Shown: positions 1 to 6,383 of the stretch, piece after piece | Numbering within the stretch: position 1 is the first letter of the stretch | Layout of the letters: each line of letters opens with the position of its first letter | NCBI GenBank assembly: GCA_040755215.1 | Contig: JBFMBG010000069.1 | Coordinates: 1 to 16,895, forward strand | Direction: 5' to 3' | Source of the DNA: JAIMBK01 sp040755215 | Lineage (GTDB): Bacteria; Bacillota; Desulfotomaculia; Desulfotomaculales; Nap2-2B | Length of the DNA: 16,895 nt | Translations under genes and position numbers: made by a program | The notes under the pieces: model-generated | Database searches by the model: none | What the model was told of the DNA's origin: nothing | The model's input: only the letters and a program-made list of their open reading frames with translations

Positions 1-177
1 CGGGCGATGCGGCCGAGACCGCTTCGCCGGCCTTCTCCGGGAGCAAATCGGCAAAAGCAATGTAGCGCCGTATTCAGCCAGCTCCCGGGCAGTTTCCCGG
101 CCCAGCCCCCTGCCGCACCGGTGATCAAGACAACGCGGCCGCTCAAATCGAAAAGGTTCCTACGGGTTACTGCTCAT
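1..177 (-). pseudogene. Short-chain dehydrogenase/reductase N-terminus, frame-broken, cut by window edge
   Basis: Read on the minus strand, this begins with ATG at 177 behind a GAGGAG-like ribosome site (about 178-185). It encodes the start of an NAD(P)-binding SDR: the strand-loop-helix reads LFDLSGRVVLITGAAGG and then, one frame over, GLGRETARELAEYGATL, i.e. the classic TGxxxGxG Rossmann turn. A third frame continues with ADLLPEKAGEAVSAAS. Three frames are therefore needed to cover about 55 residues: one slip just after the start (AAC CCG TAG), one in a G run and one in a T run. The substrate cannot be told from this fragment. It is either a decaying gene or a stretch of homopolymer sequencing errors; nearby longer genes are intact, which favours real decay. 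The stop of the upstream remnant overlaps its ATG, suggesting a former operon. Confidence 0.6.
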
Positions 178-500
178 CGCTCCTCAAAAATTTTTACCAG
201 ATTTATAAAACCACCGTCAAACCTCTCGTCATCCCAAAAAAACTGCCTGAATAGCCCTATTCTCCCCTTCCTGGATGGTGTTTTCAAGACCGGAGATTTC
301 CTTGACCATGCCGGCGGACCAGGGTATGTTGAGGACCTGCTAACCTTCATATATTTAGCAGGGACCGGCTATCCAATTTTCCACCATGCCGACAAACCGG
401 ACGAAAAGGTCGCTCAACCTCCCGAAGTCCCACCTGTGTGCCGGGTTTATGCAGAAAGGTTGGGGTGCGGTAGCGGATGGACAAACGGATTCGGGTGAAA
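174..500 (-). pseudogene. Remnant of an unrecognised gene upstream of the SDR
   Basis: On the minus strand the bases before the SDR start still read like protein, but in pieces. From about 500 down to 355 one frame gives WDFGRLSDLFVRFVGMVENW and then meets TAA. The same frame resumes after a TAG with NIPWSAGMVKEISGLENTI and is lost at a run of seven T (about 235-241). A second frame then supplies FWDDERFDGGFINLVKIFEER and ends with a TGA overlapping the SDR ATG (ATGA arrangement). Two in-frame stops plus a slip at a T run suggest a decayed CDS formerly coupled to the SDR. I do not recognise the family. The upstream limit is approximate, and the case rests on protein-like composition only. Confidence 0.3.
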
Positions 501-545
501 GAGTGCTTGCTGGACGGGACAGAATAAGTATGGGGTGAAACGAAA

Positions 546-1553
546 TTGTCTTTTGTTCCAAAAATAGTCCTTATTCAGCAGGAAGCACTAAAGTACCCGC
601 TGGGAGAAGAGCTCAAAGAACGATTCAATGAGAGCGGGATCGAAACAATAGTTTATAAGAACAGGATACCCAGAATGTTTCTAGATACCTTTGAAAAGAA
701 TTTTTACATGGCCAAAGACATTTTTGTTGTTGGAGTTTGGGCAGGAAGCAAGTTCCAGCCGTGTCGACCTTCGGCCGATTACCAGTTGCCCTTGTTGACC
801 GGATGTCCCGGCATGTGTGAGTACTGTTATCTGCACACAAATCTTGGCCGCAGGCCCTATATAAAGGTCAATGTAAATGTAGACGATATTTTCGACCGGA
901 TGAAAAAATACGTTTGGGAAAGGTTGCCGGAAGAAACTTCTTTCGAGGGGTCTGCTACTTCGGACCCTTTGGCTTCAGAAAGTTGGACCGGTTTACTAAG
1001 CAGGACAATCAAAGTAATTGCTACTTTGGACAAGGCTCGTTTCCGCTTTGTGACCAAATTCAGCAGTGTGGAGAGTCTTTTGGATATTGAGCATAACGGC
1101 AAGACCGAAATAAGGTTCAGTATTAATTGCCGTTACGTTTTGAAGTTTGAAAGAAGGGTTCCGGGCCTCTTCAAAAGGCTGGAGGCGGCTAAAAAAGTGA
1201 TTTCGGCTGGGTATCCCATAGGTTTTTTGATCGCGCCTGTTATGTACTTTGAAGGGTGGAAGGAGGAATACGATGAGATGTTTACAGTGTTAAAAAAGTA
1301 TATACCCGGGGATATTCCCGTTAAATTTGAATTAATTACCCATCGGTATACCAGTAGGGCGCAGAAAAACATTCAGGAGATTTATCCTGAAACGAAGATC
1401 CCTTTTGAACAAAATAAAAGAAAGTTTAAGTTCGGACAATTTGGGTATGGGAAATATGTTTACGTTGATGATATTATGACTGAACTAAAGAAATACTTCG
1501 AAATGAAAATTTATCGAGCTTTTCCAAGGGCGTCGGTCGTCTATTTCGTTTGA
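546..1553 (+). CDS. splB: Spore photoproduct lyase (radical SAM DNA repair enzyme)
   Basis: 335 residues, close to the usual length of about 340. SplB repairs 5-thyminyl-5,6-dihydrothymine (spore photoproduct) in DNA during germination, using S-adenosylmethionine and a [4Fe-4S] cluster. The cluster motif CxxxCxxC is at C87, C91 and C94, followed directly by Tyr95 (CPGMCEYCYLHT), as in the family. Other family blocks are RPSADY (74-79), HNGKT (183-187), RFSIN (190-194), GYPIGFLIAP (222-231) and FELITHRYT (261-269). The start is TTG at 546, preceded by GGGGTG (532-537). At the position of Bacillus subtilis Cys141 the motif SCTSD reads SATSD (Ala137). Cys73 lies instead in QPCRPSAD, matching my recollection of the Clostridium acetobutylicum enzyme (Cys74). 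It stands alone, with no splA-like gene. It marks the host as an endospore former, and forespore (sigma-G) expression is expected from the family, although I could not find a convincing sigma-G promoter. Confidence 0.95.
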   Translation: MSFVPKIVLIQQEALKYPLGEELKERFNESGIETIVYKNRIPRMFLDTFEKNFYMAKDIFVVGVWAGSKFQPCRPSADYQLPLLTGCPGMCEYCYLHTNLGRRPYIKVNVNVDDIFDRMKKYVWERLPEETSFEGSATSDPLASESWTGLLSRTIKVIATLDKARFRFVTKFSSVESLLDIEHNGKTEIRFSINCRYVLKFERRVPGLFKRLEAAKKVISAGYPIGFLIAPVMYFEGWKEEYDEMFTVLKKYIPGDIPVKFELITHRYTSRAQKNIQEIYPETKIPFEQNKRKFKFGQFGYGKYVYVDDIMTELKKYFEMKIYRAFPRASVVYFV

Positions 1554-1569
1554 ATATCGTTCTGGTTAT

Positions 1570-1601
1570 CCGTCGGGCCTACTTGCAAGCAGGCCGGGCG
1601 G
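1570..1601 (+). terminator. Imperfect hairpin just after splB, possible terminator
   Basis: Sixteen bases after the splB stop, CCGTC-GGGCCTACT-TGCA-AGCAGGCCG-GGCGG can fold into an almost continuous stem of about 13 pairs with one A-C mismatch and a G-G mismatch. The inner part is centred on the palindrome CTTGCAAG. No clear T run follows (GACAACAAAGATTTT), so it is at best a weak or factor-assisted terminator, or an mRNA 3'-end stabiliser. Confidence 0.4.
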
Positions 1602-1952
1602 ACAACAAAGATTTTCTGCTGGAAGCAGCCAAGTTAGAATTTCTTTGCTCCAGTCACTTCTGGATTGATCTTGAGGTGATTGCGCTATGGCGGCGACTGG
1701 CCGAAGGTGGACAGGTGTTCGTCGCTTCGCGCGCAGGAGGCCGCTTGCCGGGCATGTGCCTTTGCTTCTCCGTTTGCTTTCAGGCAAGGATACGGCACCC
1801 TGGCTTTTCCTTGAGCAACTGAGGATGCGGCTTCGAGAAGATATATGACGGGAAAACTGTGCGAGTAACAGGGAACCTTTCTTAGGATCCGATAAATTCC
1901 CGGAGCACGGGTCTACGGTTGATTTGAAGCATTTTTAATATATTTTTGCTTT
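1602..1952. other. Intergenic stretch with no convincing gene
   Basis: About 350 bases between the splB hairpin and the next promoter. A frame overlapping the splB stop (TTG at 1550) stays open to 1822, but its 90-residue product has an irregular composition, no ribosome site and no recognisable domain, so I do not call it. The last part (about 1925-1952) is strongly AT-rich and could act as an upstream promoter element for the regulator gene. I see nothing else here. Confidence 0.5.
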
Positions 1953-1994
1953 CCGGTTTACAAATTTATACGGATTTAATATAATGTAAACCGG
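1953..1994 (+). promoter_or_regulatory. Sigma-A promoter bracketed by a perfect 10-bp inverted repeat (likely autoregulatory operator)
   Basis: A near-consensus promoter is present: TTTACA (1957-1962), exactly 17 bases, then TATAAT (1980-1985). CCGGTTTACA (1953-1962) and TGTAAACCGG (1985-1994) are exact reverse complements 22 bases apart, so one arm covers the -35 and the other begins on the last base of the -10 and covers the start site. The expected transcript start (about 1992) leaves a leader of only about 14 bases, containing GGGAGGTG (1993-2000) ahead of the GTG start at 2006. This geometry suits a dimeric Xre-type repressor, most simply the product of the next gene. Confidence 0.8.
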
Positions 1995-2005
1995 GAGGTG
2001 AAAAA

Positions 2006-3076
2006 GTGATAATTGGCGAACGGCTGAAGTTAGCCCGCCGGGCAGGCGGACTAAGCTTGCGCGAATTAGCGGCAAATGTGGGAGTAACGGCTCAGGCTAT
2101 CTCGAAATACGAACGCGGCCTGGATACCCCAAGCTCCGGTGTACTTTTGCGCCTGGCGGAGGCGCTCGGTGTCAAGGTCGAATATTTCTTCCGGGCGCGG
2201 CGCGTAAACCTTTCCCTGCCGGCTTATCGCAAAAATTCCACCCTGCGCCGCAAGATGGAGGGGGCGGTTCTCGCCCAGGTTCAAGGATGGCTCGAACGAT
2301 ACCTGGAGGTCGAGGAGCTTTTTCCCTCCGGGGAAGCTGCCCGCCGTTTTATTTTACCGGAAGATGTAAATCCTTCCGTTGCTGTCCCGGCAGAAGCGGA
2401 GCGGGTGGCGGAAGAGCTGAGAGCATCCTGGCAGGCGGGATTGGATCCCATCGAGAACCTTACCGAACTCCTCGAAGATAAAGGCATCAAAGTCGGGCTG
2501 GTAGAAGGTGCGAAGGGCTTTGACGCCTGTACTTTCACTACGGAAGAAGGCTGTCCTGTTATCGCCGTGCGGCGTGACCTTCCCGGCGACCGCCAGCGCT
2601 TCAATTTAGCCCATGAACTGGGCCACGTTATCCTTCGGCCCGGAAAAGGGGTAAGCACAGAAAAAGCAGCGCATCGGTTTGCCGGTGCGTTTTTAGTCCC
2701 CGCGCCGGCTGCGCGCCGCGAATTGGGAGACCGGCGGCACGCGCTTAGTCTCTATGAACTCCACCTCCTGAAGCACAAGTACGGTCTCAGCATGCAGGCA
2801 TGGGTTTACCGGGCGAAGGATTTAGGGATCATTTCGGAAACGCTTGCCAGGAACCTGTTTCGTGAGTTTCGCCGGCGCGGCTGGTGCGAAAAAGAGCCCG
2901 GCGATCAGTTGCCGCCGGAGGAACCAAAGCGGATGGAGCGGCTGGTAATGCGCGCGCTTACGGAGGACCTCATCTCCGAGTCCCGTGCCGCCGAACTGGT
3001 CGACAAACCGCTGGCCGAATTCTGGCGGGAGGTGGCGGAGCGGCATGGCGGGTTCCCGGCAGGTTTACGTAACTGA
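2006..3076 (+). CDS. Xre-family HTH regulator fused to ImmA/IrrE metallopeptidase domain
   Basis: 356 residues. Residues about 3-60 form a lambda-repressor-like HTH (ERLKLARRAGGLSLRELA, then VTAQAISKYERG). Residues about 130-285 are an ImmA/IrrE (COG2856, DUF955) domain with the zinc-protease motif HELGH (203-207) and a likely third ligand, E219, in EKAAHRFAGAFLVP. The C-terminus (about 285-356) is charged and helical, without a domain I can name. Known members cleave repressors (ImmA cleaves ImmR; IrrE/PprI cleaves DdrO), and Xre-COG2856 fusions are recurrent partners in predicted toxin-antitoxin loci. The start is GTG with GGGAGGTG upstream. Its 3' end overlaps the PIN gene by 32 bases, so translation is probably coupled. 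I infer that it represses its own promoter and acts as, or controls, the antitoxin for the PIN protein; a stress-triggered proteolytic switch is possible. Confidence 0.9.
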   Translation: MIIGERLKLARRAGGLSLRELAANVGVTAQAISKYERGLDTPSSGVLLRLAEALGVKVEYFFRARRVNLSLPAYRKNSTLRRKMEGAVLAQVQGWLERYLEVEELFPSGEAARRFILPEDVNPSVAVPAEAERVAEELRASWQAGLDPIENLTELLEDKGIKVGLVEGAKGFDACTFTTEEGCPVIAVRRDLPGDRQRFNLAHELGHVILRPGKGVSTEKAAHRFAGAFLVPAPAARRELGDRRHALSLYELHLLKHKYGLSMQAWVYRAKDLGIISETLARNLFREFRRRGWCEKEPGDQLPPEEPKRMERLVMRALTEDLISESRAAELVDKPLAEFWREVAERHGGFPAGLRN

Positions 3077-3413
3077 CGCGAACATCTGGATCGACCTGTA
3101 TACCGGAGAGCTGATAAATGAAGCGTTCCAACTGCCGCTCTGGTTGGTTGCCCCCGATGTAATCATTGCCGAATTAAAAGATCCGGAGGGACAAGCCCTT
3201 GTATCGTTTGGATTACAGAAAGAAGAACTTTCGGGCGAAGAGGTACTGCAAGTGGCTGGATTAGCCGCCCGGTACCCCGCCCCTTCGCGCGTGGACCTTT
3301 TCGCCCTGGTCCTGGCCAAAGCCAGGGGCGGCGTTTTACTTACCGGTGACGGCCACCTCCGGAAAGCGGCAGAAAAAGAAAAGGTACCCGTTCACGGAAC
3401 GCGCACCGGATGA
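3045..3413 (+). CDS. PIN-domain putative ribonuclease (toxin-like), C-terminus probably frameshifted
   Basis: 122 residues from ATG 3045, chosen because GGGAGGTGG (3027-3035) sits 9 bases upstream and the product then begins directly at the PIN core. The expected acidic quartet is visible: D11 (VTDANIWIDLY), E43 (VIIAELKD), D84 (SRVDLFALVLAKA) and D102 (LLTGDGHLRKAA). PIN proteins of this size are metal-dependent RNases and common type II toxins. Overlap with the Xre/ImmA-IrrE gene makes a two-gene toxin-antitoxin-like operon, although the regulator-protease is not a classical antitoxin. The end is odd: the protein stops at VPVHGTRTG, where relatives usually continue with a short tail after HGT. 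A different frame directly downstream (3407-3445) reads RMIDDYLIMNFG and stop, so a one-base slip near 3405 has probably replaced about 11 tail residues. All four putative catalytic residues lie before the slip. Confidence 0.8.
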   Translation: MAGSRQVYVTDANIWIDLYTGELINEAFQLPLWLVAPDVIIAELKDPEGQALVSFGLQKEELSGEEVLQVAGLAARYPAPSRVDLFALVLAKARGGVLLTGDGHLRKAAEKEKVPVHGTRTG

Positions 3414-3801
3414 TAGATGATTATTTGATCATGAATTTTGGCTAATGTCTAAAAGACGAGGTAAAAAAGAAACATAGACAGATAATCTGATTGACCCGGC
3501 TTAAGAAGGGTGCGAAATGAAATAAAAAGCAACTATCATAAATCGCTAATAGTTGTAACAAGGCATAAAAACTTAATAAATAACCGTGGGGCCGGATCGT
3601 TAGGCATAGTACAGTTTATACGGAAAATGCTATAGACAATGGCGTATTGAAAAAAAATTATTTAGGCATATTAGATCTGATCGCTAGTTGCATTTATATC
3701 TTTATCTACTAATATTTCGTGATTAAGCAAGCTACAATTAGAAATGTGGTAAATTACAGATGTAAACAATATAACAAAGTATATAGGCGATTATTTTAGC
3801 C
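3414..3801. other. AT-rich intergenic region before the HerA/HEPN cassette
   Basis: No open frame worth calling. The composition is clearly AT-rich compared with the preceding operon and marks the left edge of the low-GC island. It contains one perfect 7-bp inverted repeat, CAACTAT (3530-3536) and ATAGTTG (3549-3555), with a 12-base loop; it lacks a T run and its role is unknown. The first 30 bases include the displaced PIN tail frame. No integrase, tRNA or att-like duplication is visible. Confidence 0.5.
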
Positions 3802-3830
3802 TTGACAGGTTGCCGTAGGATATGTATCCT
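3802..3830 (+). promoter_or_regulatory. Sigma-A promoter with palindrome over the -10, start of the cassette
   Basis: TTGACA (3802-3807), a 17-base spacer and TATCCT (3825-3830) form a good sigma-A promoter with a perfect -35. The -10 is the right half of AGGATATGTATCCT (3817-3830), two perfect 6-base arms around TG. A protein bound there would block RNA polymerase. The first gene downstream encodes a small winged-helix protein, an obvious but untested candidate for autoregulation. The expected start site is near 3837. Confidence 0.65.
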
Positions 3831-3878
3831 TAAAATGGGCACTTTGGTAATGTAATATTTTTCAAAGAGGTGTATGCT

Positions 3879-4265
3879 ATGCCAAAACTTGAAGACCTGT
3901 TATTTGATCCCAATCAGGTTGACAAGGAAGTACTTGCAGAGATTCTCCTGCCGTATATAGGTATAGAAAAGGATTCTGGAAAGATCACGTTCAAGGACGA
4001 GTGGGGCAAGCTTAGCAATAAGCACAAGGTGTTGGTTTATTTACTGGCGAGGAAAGCACTTGTCGTCATGCAGATAGTCAAGCAGGAAGAGGAAGCACAG
4101 GGTCCAGCGGAAATCGAAGCTCGAACCGGAATCAAAGGAGGCTCACTGAGACCCAGCTTGATGGGACTTCGTCGAGAAGGTCTGGTAGATCAGTGTTCTG
4201 AAGGGTATTTTGTACCAGCGTTTAAGTTGCAGGCCATTCACAGTCAACTGACGAGGAAAAATTAA
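3879..4265 (+). CDS. Small winged-helix protein, first gene of cassette
   Basis: 128 residues. I chose ATG 3879 over an in-frame GTG at 3870 because the AAAGAGG ribosome site (3864-3870) would overlap that GTG, while it lies 8 bases before the ATG. I do not recognise a named family. Residues about 45-70 are a helix rich in Lys/Arg/Leu (LSNKHKVLVYLLARKALVVM). Residues about 78-118 look like a winged helix: PAEIEARTGIKGGSLRPSLM supplies the helix-turn-helix, and LRREGLVDQCSEGYFVPAF the strand-turn-strand wing. It may be the cassette's transcription regulator, given its first position and the palindrome over its promoter, or a structural partner of the ATPase. The 173 bases that follow hold no clear gene, only a 6-bp hairpin (CAAACA 4333-4338, TGTTTG 4343-4348). 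Confidence 0.75.
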   Translation: MPKLEDLLFDPNQVDKEVLAEILLPYIGIEKDSGKITFKDEWGKLSNKHKVLVYLLARKALVVMQIVKQEEEAQGPAEIEARTGIKGGSLRPSLMGLRREGLVDQCSEGYFVPAFKLQAIHSQLTRKN

Positions 4266-4438
4266 CGATTCTTAATAACGTGAGTGGGGTTGGGGTGTTA
4301 GTTAAAAATTCTCCTGGTAATAGGTAGTTGGACAAACATCCTTGTTTGCGAGATATCTAAAGATGAAACAACCCGTGAGAATAGGAGCTTTAGGCCAATA
4401 TATTCCTACGATATTAGAAAGAGCGGAGGAATGGGTTT

Positions 4439-4957
4439 TTGGATCAAGAACTCCTAAAAAAACTCGTTCGCGAGAGCGCAAATTTGATAGAAGAAGTACT
4501 CGGACCTTCAGAACCACTTTTGGTAAAAGCACTCCTCATTGCCAAGGTATTTGACCTCATGGCTAGAAAGGAATTAGAATCGGTGTTCGTTAGTATAAAA
4601 GAGGGCATGAAAGATAAAGTTACGGAACGCCCCATCAACACGTCAATGAAGTTGGAAATCAATGAGCTTATAAATTTGGTTAAGCCCAAATCCAACTCCG
4701 AACTCTTAGCCATATTTGGTTACTACCTTCGGAATCATGGTATGGACAGATTTGGCAATGATGAATTGAAAGACCTGTTTAAGAAGTCAAAGAGAAAAAT
4801 TCCCGTCAACCTTTCCGATGCTGTATCCAAGACTATTATTAAGGGGTATTTCGTCGAGTTAGAAAAACCGATGGAGAGCGGTCAAAGAGCTATTAGTCTC
4901 ACGTCAACAGGTATCAAATTCGTTGAAGATAGATTGGGTGATACTAATGGAAAGTAA
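4439..4957 (+). CDS. Unknown protein with C-terminal winged helix, second gene of cassette
   Basis: 172 residues from TTG 4439, supported by GGAGG at 4425-4429, 9 bases upstream. No in-frame ATG gives a better fit. Residues 1-75 are mostly helical and amphipathic (ELLKKLVRESANLIEEVLG, then ALLIAKVFDLMARKELESVF). Residues about 80-168 resemble a winged helix: SELLAIFGYYLRNHGMDRFG, helix NDELKDLFKK, recognition-like helix NLSDAVSKTIIKGYFVELEK, then a hairpin and RAISLTSTGIKFVEDRL. The LTSTGIKFVE ending is typical of winged-helix proteins that finish with a helix after the wing. The function is unknown. Its stop overlaps the next start by 11 bases, so the two are probably translated together. 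Confidence 0.7.
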   Translation: MDQELLKKLVRESANLIEEVLGPSEPLLVKALLIAKVFDLMARKELESVFVSIKEGMKDKVTERPINTSMKLEINELINLVKPKSNSELLAIFGYYLRNHGMDRFGNDELKDLFKKSKRKIPVNLSDAVSKTIIKGYFVELEKPMESGQRAISLTSTGIKFVEDRLGDTNGK

Positions 4958-5708
4958 TATTATCGAAAAGCTCAAAGCAGCATTAGGAGTTGAACCAGTG
5001 CAACGACTACAAGAAAAATTCCAAATGGTACAGCAAAAATACATCGCTGGGGATTGGGAAGATTGTTTAGGGCATACTGGGAAGTTTATCGAGGCTACCT
5101 TACGATGCCTTCGATACCATACAACTGGAGAGATTAACGATACTGTTGATGTTGAAAAAGAGATCAATAGACTTGCCAACCTACCGAGAGATAGTTTTGA
5201 TGCTAGTATTCGTGTTTATATTCCGCGAGTATGTAGGGCACTATATGATCTTCGAAGTAATTGGGGCGGAGGGCACGATAGCCTTGAAGTCAGCCCAGTT
5301 TCTATGGATGCACAATTTGCATTCGTTGGAGTTCAATGGATCATGTTAGAGCTTTTAAGGAGATTTTCCGAAATTGAGCCCCGCTTAATTCAGACGTTGA
5401 TAGACGCGTTCGAGCCGCCACCCTTCATAATACAAAGGATCGAGGACGACCTCGTTTTTTTAGATTGTTCATGGACAGTTCGAGAAGCAATAATCATTAT
5501 TGCGAGTTATCGTTATCCTGGCAGGGTCCAGAGGGACGAGTTCGTCAGATTTGTGACTTGGAAATCTGCTAAAAGCATCCTTAATGAACTACCAAAACTG
5601 GTCCAACATGGTTATTTACACAAAAATTCTGAAGGATATCTTGCGACGAAAAAAAGCTTAACAAGCAACAGGGAGATTTTATATAAACGCCTAAAAATGG
5701 TCTGTTAG
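4947..5708 (+). CDS. HEPN-like protein (R-x6-H) with C-terminal winged helix, candidate RNase
   Basis: 253 residues from ATG 4947, inside the end of the previous gene; an in-frame ATG at 4923 would overlap further and has no better ribosome site. Residues about 25-140 are helical. IPRVCRALYDLRSNWGGGHD places R103 and H110 in an R-x6-H motif, within the R-x4-6-H spacing that defines HEPN ribonucleases and resembling Abi_C-type abortive-infection domains. The following segment (MDAQFAFVGVQWIMLELLRR) is a typical last HEPN helix. Residues about 175-240 look like a winged helix (TVREAIIIIASYRYPG; SAKSILNELPKLVQHGYLHK; SEGYLAT). HEPN toxins of this kind cleave RNA as dimers. I infer an RNase effector controlled by the neighbouring ATPase, but some HEPN-like proteins are inactive sensors. 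Confidence 0.7.
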   Translation: MESNIIEKLKAALGVEPVQRLQEKFQMVQQKYIAGDWEDCLGHTGKFIEATLRCLRYHTTGEINDTVDVEKEINRLANLPRDSFDASIRVYIPRVCRALYDLRSNWGGGHDSLEVSPVSMDAQFAFVGVQWIMLELLRRFSEIEPRLIQTLIDAFEPPPFIIQRIEDDLVFLDCSWTVREAIIIIASYRYPGRVQRDEFVRFVTWKSAKSILNELPKLVQHGYLHKNSEGYLATKKSLTSNREILYKRLKMVC

Positions 5709-5721
5709 GAGGCACCGAAAA

Positions 5722-6297
5722 ATGAATAAAGAAAAGCTAGTTAATGGTATTGACTTTTGTATAGAGATTGCCAGTCGTTATGGAGAACCATGGCGTGTAG
5801 TAGTATTTGAGAAACTCCTGGAAAAACTCCTCCCAGCTGATTCTTGCATATTCAGTATACTGAACAAAGGAGAATCTGATGATGCGACAATGATCTCAGT
5901 TCCTGAAGAACTTAACCAAAATGTTATAAAACTAAGTAATTTATTACAATTAAGCGTAGAACAGTTATTGGAGATTTATGAGTTTCGTAAAGATGTACCC
6001 TTTATTAAGCATTATGATTTTGATGCGCAACGCCCTCAAGCGCAAATGGTTCGGGAACTTTCCGCTTTATATCTAATAGCTTGCGACATTGTATATAATA
6101 AGCAAAGCGTTTCTATAGACGAACTTGCTGCCGTTGCAAGGGAGTGGAGGGTATACGATCCGTCTAATTTTGCATACAACCATATCCAAAAAGCAAAATG
6201 GTTTAGTAAGAACAATGACGAGGTTAAATTACTCTACAACTATAGAAAAGAAATTGCCCCAATTTTGAGGCGCATCCTCGGCATAACAACTTCCTGA
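5722..6297 (+). CDS. Unrecognised 191-residue protein, fourth gene of cassette
   Basis: ATG 5722 follows AGGAGG (5707-5712), which overlaps the preceding TAG stop, so it is in the same operon. I do not recognise the family. Residues 1-45 (KEKLVNGIDFCIEIASRYGE then VVVFEKLLEKLLPADS) and 65-120 appear helical, with a mid-region of PEELNQNVIKLSNLLQLSVE. Residues about 112-185 may be another winged helix: LIACDIVYNKQSVSIDELAA, AREWRVYDPSNFAYNHIQKA, then a basic end (NYRKEIAPILRRILG). No catalytic motif, signal peptide or membrane segment is visible. It could be an adaptor that loads the HerA-like ATPase. Its last six codons and stop lie in a 38-base sequence that is repeated just before the next gene. 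Confidence 0.65.
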   Translation: MNKEKLVNGIDFCIEIASRYGEPWRVVVFEKLLEKLLPADSCIFSILNKGESDDATMISVPEELNQNVIKLSNLLQLSVEQLLEIYEFRKDVPFIKHYDFDAQRPQAQMVRELSALYLIACDIVYNKQSVSIDELAAVAREWRVYDPSNFAYNHIQKAKWFSKNNDEVKLLYNYRKEIAPILRRILGITTS

Positions 6298-6379
6298 GGA
6301 GAAAGTTTTCTAATTCCGGAGTTGTTGGGGTGGCCGGCATTGGCGCATCCTCGGCATAACAACTTCCTGAGGAGAAAGT
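6269..6379 (+). repeat. 38-bp perfect direct repeat around the gene 4/herA junction
   Basis: 6269-6306 and 6342-6379 are identical, 73 bases apart, with a 35-base spacer. Copy 1 contains the end of the preceding gene, its TGA stop and GAGGAG; copy 2 repeats that tail without coding and supplies the GAGGAG ribosome site (6369-6374) used by the ATPase gene at 6384. It looks like a partial tandem duplication that separated two genes once about 12-15 bases apart. The spacer contains GGAGTTGTT, nearly complementary to AACAACTTCC in the repeat, so a small hairpin could form. Confidence 0.9.
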
Positions 6380-6383
6380 AGTA

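Noticed and set aside
491..530. Sigma-G promoter for splB
   Set aside because: TGAAAG and GAATAAG are the best matches, but their spacing (about 20 bases) and sequence depart too far from TGMATA-N17/18-CATACTA.
1550..1822. 90-codon open frame overlapping the splB stop
   Set aside because: TTG start without a ribosome site, irregular composition, a hairpin inside its first codons and no recognisable fold.
3530..3555. 7-bp inverted repeat as a terminator for the PIN operon
   Set aside because: The loop is 12 bases, the stem is AT-rich and no T run follows; it is over 100 bases past the stop.
4342..4554. Open frame just before the second cassette gene (MKQPVRIGALGQYIPTILER)
   Set aside because: It overlaps a better-supported frame with a good ribosome site, and its second half is an Arg/Thr-rich shadow. 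A short lost peptide or a frameshifted N-terminus is possible but unsupported.
6269..6379. CRISPR repeat-spacer unit (38-bp repeats with a 35-bp spacer)
   Set aside because: Only two copies, one of them partly coding for the end of a gene, with no further repeats or cas genes; a local duplication explains it better.
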